48,881 bases of DNA, taken from the NCBI GenBank assembly GCA_037439425.1, contig JBBIWA010000034.1, forward strand, positions 1-48,881, given 5' to 3'. Source of the DNA: JBBIWA01 sp037439425. Lineage in GTDB: Bacteria; Acidobacteriota; Blastocatellia; RBC074. The notes beneath the pieces were generated by a model that worked only from the letters and a program-made list of their open reading frames with translations, ran no database searches and was not told where the DNA came from. This document shows positions 37,115 to 45,890 of this stretch, piece by piece (within the stretch, counting starts at the first letter, position 1; the number at the start of each line of letters is the position of its first letter). A program made the position numbers and the translations under genes.

Positions 37115-38347
37115 TCAGATCAAATGACTCAAGATGCCATCTCTCAGCTTCGGCTCGAACCAGGTTGATTTCGGCGGCATGACTTCCCCGGCATCAGCCA
37201 CGGCGAGCAAATCCTCGACTGTGGTGGGGAAGAGAGAAAAAGCTACGGTGGCGCGGCCTTCGTTGACTAATCTCTCTAACTCTTTAGTACCGCGAATGCC
37301 GCCGACGAAATCAATCCGTTTGTCGGTGCGCACATCCTGGATGCCGAGAATCGGAGCGAGGAGCTTCTCCTGCAAAATGGTCACATCGAGCCGATCAACC
37401 ACACCGATCTTCTTAGTCACTTCATCCTTGAGCCGCAAGCCATACCAGCGCCCGCCGAGATAGATCGAGAAGTGCTCGCGCTGGCTCGGCGCCGGAGAAG
37501 CGTCTTGGCTGATTTCAAAATCGCGCTCCAAACTATGCATAAACTCCTCCGGCGAGAGTTGGTTCAGTTCAGTGACGATGCGATTGTAAGGCAAAATTTG
37601 GACCTGATTGTCAGGGAAGATGACACACTGGAAGAAGTTGTACTCCTTCTCCTCAGATGGCTGCGCGTCCTGTGCGCGCAAGACCTGGCGGGCGCGGCTG
37701 GCGCTTTTGGCACGATGATGGCCGTCAGCGATGTAGAGTGCTGGCAGCTGGGCAAAGGCCTCAATGAATTTTTGATTGGCCTCGGGCGGGACGCGCCAGA
37801 CGGTATGCGTTATGCTATCCGGCGCGGTGAAATCAAACAGCGGCGCCGATTGGCAGAGCTCGCTGACAAGCTTATCAATTTGCTGCTGAGCGCGATAAAT
37901 CAGAAAGACCGGGCCGGTTTGCGCGCGCAGCGTGAGGATGTGGCGCGTGCGATCATCCTCTTTGTCACGGCGCGTGCGTTCGTGTTTACGAATCGTATCG
38001 TTGTCATATTCATCTACTGAACAGCAAGCGACCAGTCCCGTTTGCTGATGATTGCCCATCCGCAGGCAGTAGAGATAAAAACTCGGTTCGTCCTCAACGA
38101 GGAGCGGGGCTTGCTCGATCAGCCAGTCGAAATTTTCCGCCGCTTTGGCGTAGACTTGATCGGAGTAGATGTCAGTGCCCTCCGGGAGATCAATTTCGGG
38201 ACGCGAGACGTGCAGGAAACTGAACCGATTGCCAGCAGCCAGCGCGCGCGCCTCTTCGGTGTTGACCACATCGTAGGGGACGGCGGCGATTTCAGCGACC
38301 CGGCCAGGCAAAGGACGAAGCGCCCGGAATGGTCTGATGGTAACCAT
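37115..38347 (-). CDS. DUF1015 domain protein
   Basis: 410 aa, ATG 38347 with GAGGG ten bases upstream. The family signature is seen at the start (VTIRPFRALRPLPGRVAEIAAVPYDVV) and in YIADGHHRAKSA, KHERTRRDKEDDRTRH and FVGGIRGTKEL. Members are predicted to be cytoplasmic enzymes; the HRR-like basic and GHHR segments look like a catalytic or nucleotide-binding core, but activity is not established. In many bacteria the gene is near serine genes (serA, serC), and that is the case here: the dehydrogenase gene starts 85 bp downstream. A role with serine or hydroxyacid metabolism is inference. Confidence 0.92.
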   Translation of the reverse strand: MVTIRPFRALRPLPGRVAEIAAVPYDVVNTEEARALAAGNRFSFLHVSRPEIDLPEGTDIYSDQVYAKAAENFDWLIEQAPLLVEDEPSFYLYCLRMGNHQQTGLVACCSVDEYDNDTIRKHERTRRDKEDDRTRHILTLRAQTGPVFLIYRAQQQIDKLVSELCQSAPLFDFTAPDSITHTVWRVPPEANQKFIEAFAQLPALYIADGHHRAKSASRARQVLRAQDAQPSEEKEYNFFQCVIFPDNQVQILPYNRIVTELNQLSPEEFMHSLERDFEISQDASPAPSQREHFSIYLGGRWYGLRLKDEVTKKIGVVDRLDVTILQEKLLAPILGIQDVRTDKRIDFVGGIRGTKELERLVNEGRATVAFSLFPTTVEDLLAVADAGEVMPPKSTWFEPKLRDGILSHLI

Positions 38348-38517
38348 AGAAATTCACCCTCAGTAGTGTAGAAGCAAGACCTGAAAAACTCTCTATCTGA
38401 GACTCAGGAGATTTTATCTCATCGTCGTGGATTTGCCTACCTCTGGCTCGCAGGACCTGAGCGCGAGTAGGAGATGGAAGTTAAGGGCGCGCTGCAGCTT
38501 TGTTCTTTATCCGCTCC

Positions 38518-39045
38518 CTATACCTTACAGATGTGTCTCAGTATCACTTCAACTATTTCACTGGCCGGCTGCGCCTCGCTGACCGCGATGCGAAAGTCCG
38601 CTTGCTGATATAACGGCAAGCGCTGCTTGTAGCGCTCCCGCGCTGCTTCTTCGTTGGGCGCAAGCGGGCGGACAGTCTGGTCGTTTTGAATGCGCTGCCA
38701 GCAAACTTCAAACGGGACATCGAGCCAGAACGAAAGCCCCGTGCGCGCGATCAACTGGCGATTCTCCCGCCGCGTGATCACACCGCCACCAAGCGCGATC
38801 ACGGCTCCAGGGGCGCGCACCACCTCTTGCAAGAGCTGGCTTTCGATCTGGCGAAAACGCTCTTCGCCTTCGTTTTCAATCAGGTCGGCAATCGTGCGCT
38901 CGGTGACGGCTTCGATGCGCTTGTCTAGATCAATAAATGGACGGGCCAGTCTGGCAGCTAGGGCTTCGCCGACAGTCGATTTGCCGGCTCCCATAAAGCC
39001 GAGCAGGAAGATCGGTGTTGTCGCTGTCAGTTGAGCTACTTTCAT
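38518..39045 (-). CDS. aroK: Shikimate kinase
   Basis: 175 aa enzyme phosphorylating shikimate at the 3-hydroxyl with ATP. Walker A GFMGAGKS is at 16-23; Asp and Arg for shikimate are in FIDLDKRIE, and GGGVITRREN is the Walker B-like region; VRPLA is the lid. Its ATG overlaps the aroA stop in an ATGA arrangement, so it is translationally coupled to aroA. The product is the substrate of AroA, directly upstream in the operon. Length is normal. Confidence 0.95.
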   Translation of the reverse strand: MKVAQLTATTPIFLLGFMGAGKSTVGEALAARLARPFIDLDKRIEAVTERTIADLIENEGEERFRQIESQLLQEVVRAPGAVIALGGGVITRRENRQLIARTGLSFWLDVPFEVCWQRIQNDQTVRPLAPNEEAARERYKQRLPLYQQADFRIAVSEAQPASEIVEVILRHICKV

Positions 39046-40352
39046 AATTCAATCTGCGCACCACTTTGCACCAGCAAGTGATAAAACTCCGGCAACGAGA
39101 CCGCTGCCGCTTCAGCTCCGGCGATTTCAGTCTCGCCTTCAGCGATCAGTCCAGCCACAGTGAAGGCCATGGCAATGCGGTGATCGCCGTATGAGTTGAG
39201 GTGCGCGCCGCTGAGTCGCTGCGGCCCAACCAGACGCAGGCCATCGTCGTATTCTTCGACCTCGGCGCCCATCCGCCGCAGGTTGTCAACAATCGAGCGG
39301 ATACGATCGCTCTCTTTGACGCGCAGCTCGCGGGCCTGGCGGATCACGAGCGCGCCGTCGAGTTGTGTTGCCACGACTGCCAGAATCGGAATCTCGTCAA
39401 TCAAATTGGCGATGATCGCGCCGCTTAATTCGAGGTTACCTTTGAGGCTTGAGGAGCGGGCTACCAGATCGGCCACCGGTTCGCCGTGGGCGCTGCGCCG
39501 ATTTTCGATCTCGAGGCGCGCGCCGATTCGCTTGAGCACCTCAAGGAGTGCTAGCCGCGAAGGATTGATCCCAATGTGGCGCAGACGCAGTTCGGCATCA
39601 GGCACCAGCAACGCTGCCGCAATGAAGAATGCTGCAGAGGAGAAGTCTCCGGCGACCGTGTAGTCGCCAAGCGCTCGCAGCCCTTGGCGCCCGATGACTG
39701 AGATGCGCTCACCTTCGATGGTGAGCGCTGCGCCGCATTCGCGCAGCATAATCTCAGTATGATTGCGTGTAGGTGTCCGCTCAATCACCGTAGTGGTGCC
39801 ATCAGCGAACAGACCGGCCAGTAGCACGCAAGATTTGACCTGGGCGCTGGCAACTGGTGGGGTGTAGCTGATAGCTTGCAACCGGCCGCCGGTGATCCGT
39901 AGCGGCGCGAAGTTGTCTTCTCGCGCTTCGATGTGCGCGCCCATCAACCGGAGCGGCTCGATGATGCGCTTCATCGGGCGGCGCTGAATGCTGCTATCAC
40001 CGCTGATCTCAGTAGTGAAGGCCTGTCCGGCCAGAATGCCGGAGAGGAGGCGAATAGTTGATCCCGAATTGCCTGCTTCCAGCCTCTGTGCCGCAGGACG
40101 AAACCCTGCAGGCCCGACACCGTTAATGGTGATCCCTGTCTGCTCACGGATGATGGGGACGCCGAGGGCCGACAGACAGTCAAGAGTGTTCTGGCAATCC
40201 TGCGCTGAAGAGTAATTGCTAAGGCGTGTCACTCCCTCACCAAGCGCGGCCAGCAAGGCGCTGCGATGCGAGATAGACTTGTCGCCTGGCAAGCTGAAAT
40301 CGCCGCGCAGACGATCACTGGTATAGACTTTGAGAGGGCTCCTTACACTCAT
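39042..40352 (-). CDS. aroA: 3-phosphoshikimate 1-carboxyvinyltransferase (EPSP synthase)
   Basis: 436 aa enzyme joining phosphoenolpyruvate to shikimate-3-phosphate, the sixth shikimate step. Lys25 in GDKSISHRSA binds PEP; LEAGNSGSTIRLL (residues about 89-101) is the phosphate-binding signature; the inter-domain RVKESDRI supplies a further conserved Lys-Glu-Asp-Arg. Gly and Ala of the LEAGNSGST loop follow the class that is naturally less glyphosate-sensitive (AGNSGST rather than AGNAGTA), though sensitivity is not shown by sequence alone. It is the first gene of the aroA-aroK pair on the minus strand and is divergent from the RsbW-like gene. Confidence 0.96.
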   Translation of the reverse strand: MSVRSPLKVYTSDRLRGDFSLPGDKSISHRSALLAALGEGVTRLSNYSSAQDCQNTLDCLSALGVPIIREQTGITINGVGPAGFRPAAQRLEAGNSGSTIRLLSGILAGQAFTTEISGDSSIQRRPMKRIIEPLRLMGAHIEAREDNFAPLRITGGRLQAISYTPPVASAQVKSCVLLAGLFADGTTTVIERTPTRNHTEIMLRECGAALTIEGERISVIGRQGLRALGDYTVAGDFSSAAFFIAAALLVPDAELRLRHIGINPSRLALLEVLKRIGARLEIENRRSAHGEPVADLVARSSSLKGNLELSGAIIANLIDEIPILAVVATQLDGALVIRQARELRVKESDRIRSIVDNLRRMGAEVEEYDDGLRLVGPQRLSGAHLNSYGDHRIAMAFTVAGLIAEGETEIAGAEAAAVSLPEFYHLLVQSGAQIEL

Positions 40353-40470
40353 CTGACAGTTCCGGATTTGATCAACAGAGAACGCGCTTCAGCTGAAGCG
40401 GTAAGGTCGGGGCAGCCAACTGTCTCTGGCCTGCTCCTCGTCCTCACAGGGAAGCGATTAAGTGCTTTGC

Positions 40471-40500
40471 TTGACATCAATTGAAAGCTTGTGCTACACA
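40471..40500 (+). promoter_or_regulatory. Sigma-70-type promoter of the RsbW/RsbV-like pair
   Basis: TTGACA (40471-40476) is followed after 18 bases by TACACA (40495-40500), with TG one base before it as an extended -10. It lies 62 bp before ATG 40562 and would exclude the TTG at 40481 as start, since that codon lies inside the promoter. Confidence 0.6.
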
Positions 40501-40561
40501 CAGCCTGATCGCACTTAGGCTCGCGATCATCATAACATACCGACAGAGGAAACGCCTGCAT

Positions 40562-41032
40562 ATGATGCTAGCGGAAAATGTGGTCGAGCTGACTATTGCT
40601 AGCAAGCTGGAGTTCATTGACCTGGTCACTACCTTGACCGACAACCTCACCGAGATGATCGGGTTCGATGAGGAGACCAGCTATTGGATTAACATGGCGG
40701 TTCGCGAGTCGGTCTCAAATGCGATCGAACACGGTAATAAGTATGATCCGCATAAGTCGGTGGACATTCGTTTCACCATCGGCGCAGATGCGCTGCGCGT
40801 GACGGTGCGCGATTATGGTGAGGGATTTGACCCAACTACACTGCCTGATCCGCTCGATCCCAACAACCTGCTTAATCCGGCCGGGCGTGGAATTCTCTAC
40901 ATGCGGACTTTTATGGATCAGATCAGCTACCAGCGCCATCCTGAAGGGGGGATGGAAGTAACCATGATCAAGCGCCGCCTGTCCAAACAAGTGGATGAAG
41001 GAGATCAGAAACAAGATGCAGTTGGAGATTAA
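40562..41032 (+). CDS. RsbW-like serine-kinase/anti-sigma factor (GHKL ATPase)
   Basis: About 156 aa from ATG 40562, with AGAGGA about 11 bases upstream and the promoter at 40471-40500. The N-box ESVSNAIEHGN is at about 49-59, G1 DYGEGFDP at about 84 and G2 GRGILYM at about 108. This single-domain GHKL fold is that of RsbW/SpoIIAB anti-sigma factors, which hold a sigma factor and phosphorylate an STAS antagonist. The antagonist gene follows with a 17-bp overlap, the classic partner-switching order reversed. No sigma-factor gene is adjacent. Confidence 0.9.
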   Translation: MMLAENVVELTIASKLEFIDLVTTLTDNLTEMIGFDEETSYWINMAVRESVSNAIEHGNKYDPHKSVDIRFTIGADALRVTVRDYGEGFDPTTLPDPLDPNNLLNPAGRGILYMRTFMDQISYQRHPEGGMEVTMIKRRLSKQVDEGDQKQDAVGD

Positions 41033-41360
41033 GGAGCGCGTAGTAGGTGAGGTGACGATCCTCGATCTGATGGGTCGCATTACCATCGGTGAAGGTAGCG
41101 TCCAGTTACGCGACGCGGTGAGCCGCTTGTTAGAGGCTGGGCGTAATCGGATCATTCTTAACCTGGAGGGCGTCACCTACGTTGATAGCTCCGGGATTGG
41201 CGAGTTGGTCTCCCGCTACACGACCACTAAAAATCAAGGTGGTCAGCTCAAATTGCTCAAACTCACCAAAAAGATCAAAGACCTGCTGATGATTACCAGG
41301 CTGCTGACGGTCTTCGAGATTTATGAAGACGAGCAGAGCGCGCTGGCGAGCTTCAAATAA
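41016..41360 (+). CDS. STAS-domain anti-anti-sigma factor (RsbV/SpoIIAA-like)
   Basis: 114 aa from ATG 41016; AAGGAGAT lies about 10 bases upstream, inside the preceding gene. The STAS fold is shown by LEIKERVVGEVTILDLMGRI and the phosphorylation loop YVDSSGIGELV with Ser58/Ser59, one of which is the expected target of the RsbW-like kinase. Unphosphorylated STAS proteins bind the anti-sigma factor and release sigma. It overlaps the kinase gene by 17 bp. A PPM phosphatase able to reset it may be the SpoIIE-type protein at 22543; that link is inference. Confidence 0.93.
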   Translation: MQLEIKERVVGEVTILDLMGRITIGEGSVQLRDAVSRLLEAGRNRIILNLEGVTYVDSSGIGELVSRYTTTKNQGGQLKLLKLTKKIKDLLMITRLLTVFEIYEDEQSALASFK

Positions 41361-41438
41361 TGCTGAAGCCGAGCTTGGCCTGGCACCTGCAAACCGGCCT
41401 AGGTAGTAGCCCTCTCCCTGAGAGTTGATCCCCTCTCC

Positions 41439-42563
41439 TTATGGATTCACTATCTCAGATTTGGTTTCTGACCGTGGACTTTCATTGCCCGAGGAATCAA
41501 CAGCGGTAAGCTGATAGAAGTATTGCTTGCCGATTTGTACGCGCCCGTCGCGGAAAGTAGTGGGCGTGTGAAGCTGCGCATTGAGTTTGATCCACTGCTC
41601 GGGCGGTGCCGCGGGGTCTTCTGACCGGTAGATGTTGTAACCCGCTACATCAGGCTCGGGATTGGCCGGCCAGAAAAGACTGACTATGCCTGCCACCGAG
41701 GCGATGGTAATGGAGCTCGGGGCCGAAGGTGGGAAGGTATCTTGTGGAGTAATACTCAGCGTGATGCTGTCATTGCTTTCAATCGCCTCGGTGATGGGAG
41801 CGCCAGGGATAGGAAGCGAAAGACTGCGCACAAAGTACTCATAAGAGGTTCCGAATTGGAAGCTACGATCCACAAAGCGTGCTTCTCGAACCGGCTGACT
41901 GTTGAGTCTGACCACCTCATCGGCTGTGCGCCGATAGAGATTGTAGCCAGCCACATTGGCCGGACGGCGGCCATTCTCGTTAGCTTCTGGCGGAGACCAG
42001 CTCACTTCCAGCTCAGTCTGGCTGAGGCGATAATTGAGCCCGGTGGGCGGCGCTGCCAGCTCTACAAGTGGTGTGATCAGGGCATAGTTGGAAAAGCTTC
42101 CCGACTGCCCTGCCCGATTGATAATGCGGGCGGCATAACGGTAGCGCAACTGGCCCGGCAGGCTTTTGAGATCGAGCACATCTTGATAAGTGATTGTCGC
42201 CGAGGCAGCCGGAATTTGTTCGGCGGGAATTGTTGCGATCACGCTAGCGCGCAGCGAGAAGTCTTCTTCTGGCAAACCCAGCGGTGCGTTCAGCGGTTCG
42301 ATCAACCGATAGAGGTCTATGCGCTGGATCGGTTCAGAGCGGCTGGTGCGCACTATTGGAAAACTGAGAATCAGCTGATTGCCTCGTTGCAAAACGGCCA
42401 GCTCTCTGATGCTCACCGGCGCGCGTGGAATCGGCGGCAACGGATCGCCCACCTTGCCGCAGGAAATCAAGAGGCCAAAGACAACAGGCAAAAGGCACAA
42501 GGGAAGCAGGCGCAGAGACAGGACCGAGGATTCGGCTTGCAATAATGAAAGGGGAGAGGCCAA
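41439..42563 (-). CDS. Lipoprotein with fibronectin type III repeats
   Basis: About 374 aa if started at TTG 42563. The open frame extends to 42848 but that part overlaps hslU in another frame. TTG 42542 is an alternative; neither has a good ribosome site. A lipobox LLISC (Cys at about residue 35 from 42563) follows a hydrophobic stretch, so the protein is probably lipid-anchored. A Pro-rich GDPLPPIPRAP comes next. Two FN3-like units follow: APPTGLNYRLSQ...GYNLYRR and PSAPSSITIAS...GYNIYRS, ending VDSSGNESP. The role may be surface binding. It lies directly downstream of hslU on the same strand. Confidence 0.8.
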   Translation of the reverse strand: MASPLSLLQAESSVLSLRLLPLCLLPVVFGLLISCGKVGDPLPPIPRAPVSIRELAVLQRGNQLILSFPIVRTSRSEPIQRIDLYRLIEPLNAPLGLPEEDFSLRASVIATIPAEQIPAASATITYQDVLDLKSLPGQLRYRYAARIINRAGQSGSFSNYALITPLVELAAPPTGLNYRLSQTELEVSWSPPEANENGRRPANVAGYNLYRRTADEVVRLNSQPVREARFVDRSFQFGTSYEYFVRSLSLPIPGAPITEAIESNDSITLSITPQDTFPPSAPSSITIASVAGIVSLFWPANPEPDVAGYNIYRSEDPAAPPEQWIKLNAQLHTPTTFRDGRVQIGKQYFYQLTAVDSSGNESPRSETKSEIVNP

Positions 42564-42627
42564 CCCAAAAGGGAGCCCAGGCTTGCTTCTTATTTTTTGC
42601 CCATGGCCCGTGGCCTGTGGCCTCCCG

Positions 42628-44079
42628 TTATAGAATATAACGGCTGAGGTCCTGGTCTTTGACGATGTCGGCAAGCCTCTGTTGGACATAAGCGGCGTCA
42701 ATGATCTGGTGTTTCTCCGGCAGGTCAGGCCCCTCAAAAGAGATCTCCTCCAGCACCTTCTCCAGGATCGTCTGCAGGCGACGCGCCCCGATGTCTTCAG
42801 TGGTTTCGTTGACGCGGAAGGCGAAGTGAGCCATCTCATCAATCGCATCCTCGGTGAATTCCAAGCTGATGCCTTCAGTCTCCATCAGAGCTTTGTACTG
42901 CTTGATCAGCGCGTTCTTCGGCTCGGTCAGGATGCGCTTGAAGTCTTCGACCGTGAGCGGCTTGAGTTCGACGCGGATGGGGAAGCGACCTTGCAGCTCC
43001 GGGATCAAGTCTGATGGCTTCGAGACGTGAAAGGCACCCGCCGCAATGAAGAGAATGTGATCGGTGCGCACCATCCCGTATTTGGTGTTCACAGTGGTGC
43101 CTTCGACGATGGGCAGGATGTCGCGCTGCACACCTTCGCGCGAGACGTCGGGGCCGTGCCCTGATTCACGCCCGGCGATCTTGTCAATCTCGTCAAGAAA
43201 GATGATGCCCGAGGATTCAACCCGTTCCAGAGCGATGCGCGCCACTTGATCCATATCCACCAGCTTCTGCTCCTCTTCCTGGATGAGATACTCCATCGCT
43301 TCATCCACGCGCATCTTCCGCTGTTTGGTGCGGCCCCCGAAGAAGCCCGGCAGCATATCCTTGAGATTGATATCCATCTCTTCAATGCCCTGGCTGGTGT
43401 AGATCTCAAAGGAAGGGAAGCTGCGCTCGCGGACTTCCATCTCGACGATGCGGCCATCGAGGCGCCCTTCGCGCAACTGCTTGCGCAGCTTCTCGCGCGT
43501 GCGGTTATAAGTCTCAAGCGAAGCGGTGGGCGAGTCTTCGAGCTGATCAATGGCTGTGGAGTAAGAGCTAGACTTGTTGGGCGGTAGCAACAAATCTAGC
43601 AACCGCTCTTCCGCATTGGTTTCCGCCTTGTCTGCTATCTCCCGTACCTTCTCGGCCCTCACCAGATCCACCGCAATCTCTACCAGGTCGCGGATCATAG
43701 ACTCGACGTCGCGCCCAACATAGCCGACTTCGGTAAACTTTGAGGCTTCCACTTTGAGGAAAGGCGAAGAGGAGAGTCGGGCCAGGCGGCGCGCAATCTC
43801 GGTCTTACCGATGCCGGTTGAACCGATCATGATAATGTTTTTGGGCATCACGTCCTGCGCCAGATCGGGCGGCAATTTTTGTCGCCGGATCCGATTGCGC
43901 AGCGCAATTGCTACCGCGCGTTTGGCCTCTGCCTGACCGACCACGTGTTTGTCCAGCTCTGCGACAATCTGGCGCGGCGTCAACTCGTCCAGACTCAACT
44001 GCTCTTCAATCTCACCGGAAAGATAAATAACCATATTCTCAAAGGCTGAAGGATGAAAAACAATGAAGAGCCTAGCCAC
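42628..44079 (-). CDS. hslU: ATP-dependent protease ATPase subunit HslU
   Basis: 483 aa AAA+ unfoldase that feeds the HslV peptidase. GTG 44079 is preceded by AAGGAGAG with 5-6 base spacing, stronger than the sequence before ATG 44034, which would begin MVIYLSGEIE. LTPRQIVAELDKHVVGQAEAKRAV is the HslU N-terminus; Walker A GSTGIGKT is at 86-93; Walker B IIFLDEIDKI and sensor GRFPIRVEL follow; the C-terminal end SRYIL is the tail that docks into HslV. An I-domain lies between the Walker motifs. The gene starts 29 bp after hslV, in the usual order hslV-hslU. Confidence 0.96.
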   Translation of the reverse strand: MARLFIVFHPSAFENMVIYLSGEIEEQLSLDELTPRQIVAELDKHVVGQAEAKRAVAIALRNRIRRQKLPPDLAQDVMPKNIIMIGSTGIGKTEIARRLARLSSSPFLKVEASKFTEVGYVGRDVESMIRDLVEIAVDLVRAEKVREIADKAETNAEERLLDLLLPPNKSSSYSTAIDQLEDSPTASLETYNRTREKLRKQLREGRLDGRIVEMEVRERSFPSFEIYTSQGIEEMDINLKDMLPGFFGGRTKQRKMRVDEAMEYLIQEEEQKLVDMDQVARIALERVESSGIIFLDEIDKIAGRESGHGPDVSREGVQRDILPIVEGTTVNTKYGMVRTDHILFIAAGAFHVSKPSDLIPELQGRFPIRVELKPLTVEDFKRILTEPKNALIKQYKALMETEGISLEFTEDAIDEMAHFAFRVNETTEDIGARRLQTILEKVLEEISFEGPDLPEKHQIIDAAYVQQRLADIVKDQDLSRYIL

Positions 44080-44108
44080 TGCTACTCTCCTTAAACCCTC
44101 ATCCTTCG

Positions 44109-44639
44109 TTAAATCTCTTCCACGACCAAATTCAGATTGGTGTAAATACAGATCTGGCTGGCAATATTCATGGCTTCTTCGGCAATCTGGCGCGCCGGCA
44201 GGTCTGTGTGCTTGGCCAGCGCGCGCGCTGCAGCCAAAGCATAAGGGCCGCCTGAGCCGATGGCCACAATCCCATCATCAGGCTCGATCACATCGCCTGT
44301 GCCAGAGATCATCAGCGTCGTCTGTTGATCAGCCACCAGCAGTAGCGCCTCCAGGTTGCGCATCAACTTATCCGTGCGCCAGTCCTTGGCTAATTCTACA
44401 GCCGCCCGGCTCAATTGCCCGTGATATTGCTCGAGCTTCGCTTCAAAACGTTGGAAAAGGGCGAAAGCATCAGCTGTGGCGCCGGCAAATCCAGCCAACA
44501 CTTTGTCATTATAAAGCCGCCGCACCTTGCGCGCCGAGGCTTTGACCACGGTTGAGCCCATCGTTACTTGACCATCTCCAGCAATGACGACTTTTCCATA
44601 GCGGCGCACCGAGAGCACAGTCGTGCTGCGCACCTGCAT
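44109..44639 (-). CDS. hslV: ATP-dependent protease peptidase subunit HslV
   Basis: 176 aa from ATG 44639, giving a short propeptide MQVRS before Thr6, the likely N-terminal nucleophile (TTVLSVRR). The frame is open to a GTG at 44681, but that GTG overlaps the -10 hexamer of the promoter (44680-44709), and ATG 44672 would be almost at the transcription start, so 44639 is preferred. GDGQVTMG, DKVLAGFAGATADAF and GSGGPYALAAARAL are the conserved blocks of the proteasome-like fold. Twelve copies stack as two rings between HslU hexamers. hslU follows 29 bp downstream. Confidence 0.94.
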   Translation of the reverse strand: MQVRSTTVLSVRRYGKVVIAGDGQVTMGSTVVKASARKVRRLYNDKVLAGFAGATADAFALFQRFEAKLEQYHGQLSRAAVELAKDWRTDKLMRNLEALLLVADQQTTLMISGTGDVIEPDDGIVAIGSGGPYALAAARALAKHTDLPARQIAEEAMNIASQICIYTNLNLVVEEI

Positions 44640-44679
44640 GAGAGCTTCATTCTCGCTTAGGGGAAACGGCATAAATCGC

Positions 44680-44709
44680 ACTATAGCGACGCATCTCCTT
44701 TCTTGTCAA
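44680..44709 (-). promoter_or_regulatory. Sigma-70-type promoter of hslVU
   Basis: On the minus strand TTGACA (44709-44704) and TATAGT (44685-44680) are 18 bases apart. Transcription would begin near 44673, giving a leader of about 33 bases before ATG 44639. This supports the chosen hslV start. Confidence 0.75.
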
Positions 44710-44814
44710 GAAAGCTATTGACCCCATCCTCAAACCAACTCCAGCCTCTATCACCCCTCTCATCCCATCCCCGACCAGATGTTAGATAAAATGGCGTCTT
44801 GTTAAAAGAGATTC

Positions 44815-44843
44815 TTGACTAGTTAAAGAGAGTTTAATATACT
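44815..44843 (+). promoter_or_regulatory. Sigma-70-type promoter of the transglycosylase gene
   Basis: TTGACT (44815-44820) and TATACT (44838-44843) are spaced by exactly 17 bases, each differing from consensus at one position. Transcription would start at about 44850. A 10-bp palindrome immediately follows. Confidence 0.78.
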
Positions 44844-44849
44844 TCAGGC

Positions 44850-44871
44850 CGCTTATCAGCCCTGATAAGCG
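44850..44871 (+). promoter_or_regulatory. Palindrome at the transcription start, operator-like
   Basis: CGCTTATCAG (44850-44859) and CTGATAAGCG (44862-44871) are exact reverse complements with a 2-base centre. It lies right at or after the predicted start of transcription, where a dimeric repressor could block the promoter. In the transcript it would also be a leader hairpin, 27 bases before the TTG start. Confidence 0.65.
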
Positions 44872-44897
44872 AGAAGGCGTGCTGGAGGGAGCAGTCA

Positions 44898-45737
44898 TTG
44901 AGTTTTCGGATCACCATCAGAGCCGCGATCTTTGTGCTTGTAGTTACGGGCCTGGCAATAGCGCAGGAGCTGAGAAGTGAGAGTGCGGAGTTGGTCGAAG
45001 ATGGAGCATATGTCAGGCAAAGTGCGACGCTCACCACTACCGATACGCTGGATTTGAGGCAATTGGTGAAGCCTTCTGTTTCTGTGAAGCCAGGAAAAAA
45101 GAGACCAGCTCAGGTCAGAGAAAAGGCCGGGGAGTTTGGGAGCGAAGCAGAAAAGTATTGGCCCCCTGAGGTGATAGGAACCCTGGAAGGGGGGCTAGCT
45201 CTCAAAGAGAGGGCTGAGGGAGAGGGCAGCTCTTTAGAGGTCTCGACTGGAAATGTAAAGCTCGATGCTTTGATCGCAGCGGCGGCAGCCAAATATGGAC
45301 TCGATCAGCGGCTGATTTTCGCCGTCATGCGGCAGGAGTCGGGCTTCAATCCGCGAGCTATTTCTCCGAAGGGCGCAAGTGGATTGATGCAATTGATGCC
45401 TGCCACCGCGCGTCGCTTTGGAGTGCAGAATATCTTCGACCCGAGCCAGAACATTGAGGCGGGAGCCAGGTACTTACGCTTCCTGCTTGACACCTTCAAT
45501 GGCGACCTGGAGTTAGCGTTAGCTGGCTACAATGCCGGGGAGAATGCCGTGGCACGTTATGGCAATCGCATTCCGCCTTATCGTGAGACGGTTGACTATG
45601 TGCGGCGCATTGTGGCCCATTATCAGCAACTGGCGGGCATCAGGTGGCGCAGTAACAATCTAGCTGCGCAGGCCGCAGCAGAGAAGGAGCTGGGAGTGGA
45701 ATTGATCGGCGGGTTGCGGGTGCTTTCACAATATTGA
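44898..45737 (+). CDS. Lytic transglycosylase (SLT, goose lysozyme-like)
   Basis: 279 aa from TTG 44898, which has GGAGGGAG about 8 bases upstream. Residues 1-22 are a signal peptide (ITIRAAIFVLVVTGLAIAQ). Residues 25-115 are a linker rich in Glu, Lys and Ser. The SLT domain starts near 122; Glu147 in RQESGF is the catalytic acid, followed by SPKGASGLMQLMPATARRFG, the DPSQNIEAGARYL segment and AGYNAGENAV. It cleaves peptidoglycan glycan strands in the periplasm, forming 1,6-anhydro ends. It has its own promoter, palindrome and strong terminator, so it is a single-gene unit. Confidence 0.94.
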   Translation: MSFRITIRAAIFVLVVTGLAIAQELRSESAELVEDGAYVRQSATLTTTDTLDLRQLVKPSVSVKPGKKRPAQVREKAGEFGSEAEKYWPPEVIGTLEGGLALKERAEGEGSSLEVSTGNVKLDALIAAAAAKYGLDQRLIFAVMRQESGFNPRAISPKGASGLMQLMPATARRFGVQNIFDPSQNIEAGARYLRFLLDTFNGDLELALAGYNAGENAVARYGNRIPPYRETVDYVRRIVAHYQQLAGIRWRSNNLAAQAAAEKELGVELIGGLRVLSQY

Positions 45738-45764
45738 GTTGTCGGTCATTATTATAGATCTTCA

Positions 45765-45831
<67 letters not shown>

Positions 45832-45890
45832 GGCGCGCAGAAGTTTGGCGAGCTACTCTCTACGGTCTGCTGGAATTGTTGCGGTCCCGT

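Noticed and set aside
41742..42545. Plus-strand open frame of 267 codons opposite the FN3 lipoprotein
   Set aside because: The minus-strand frame has a lipobox and two FN3 repeats; the plus frame has none.
44679..44681. GTG 44681 as hslV start
   Set aside because: The codon overlaps the -10 hexamer of the promoter, so it would not be in the transcript.
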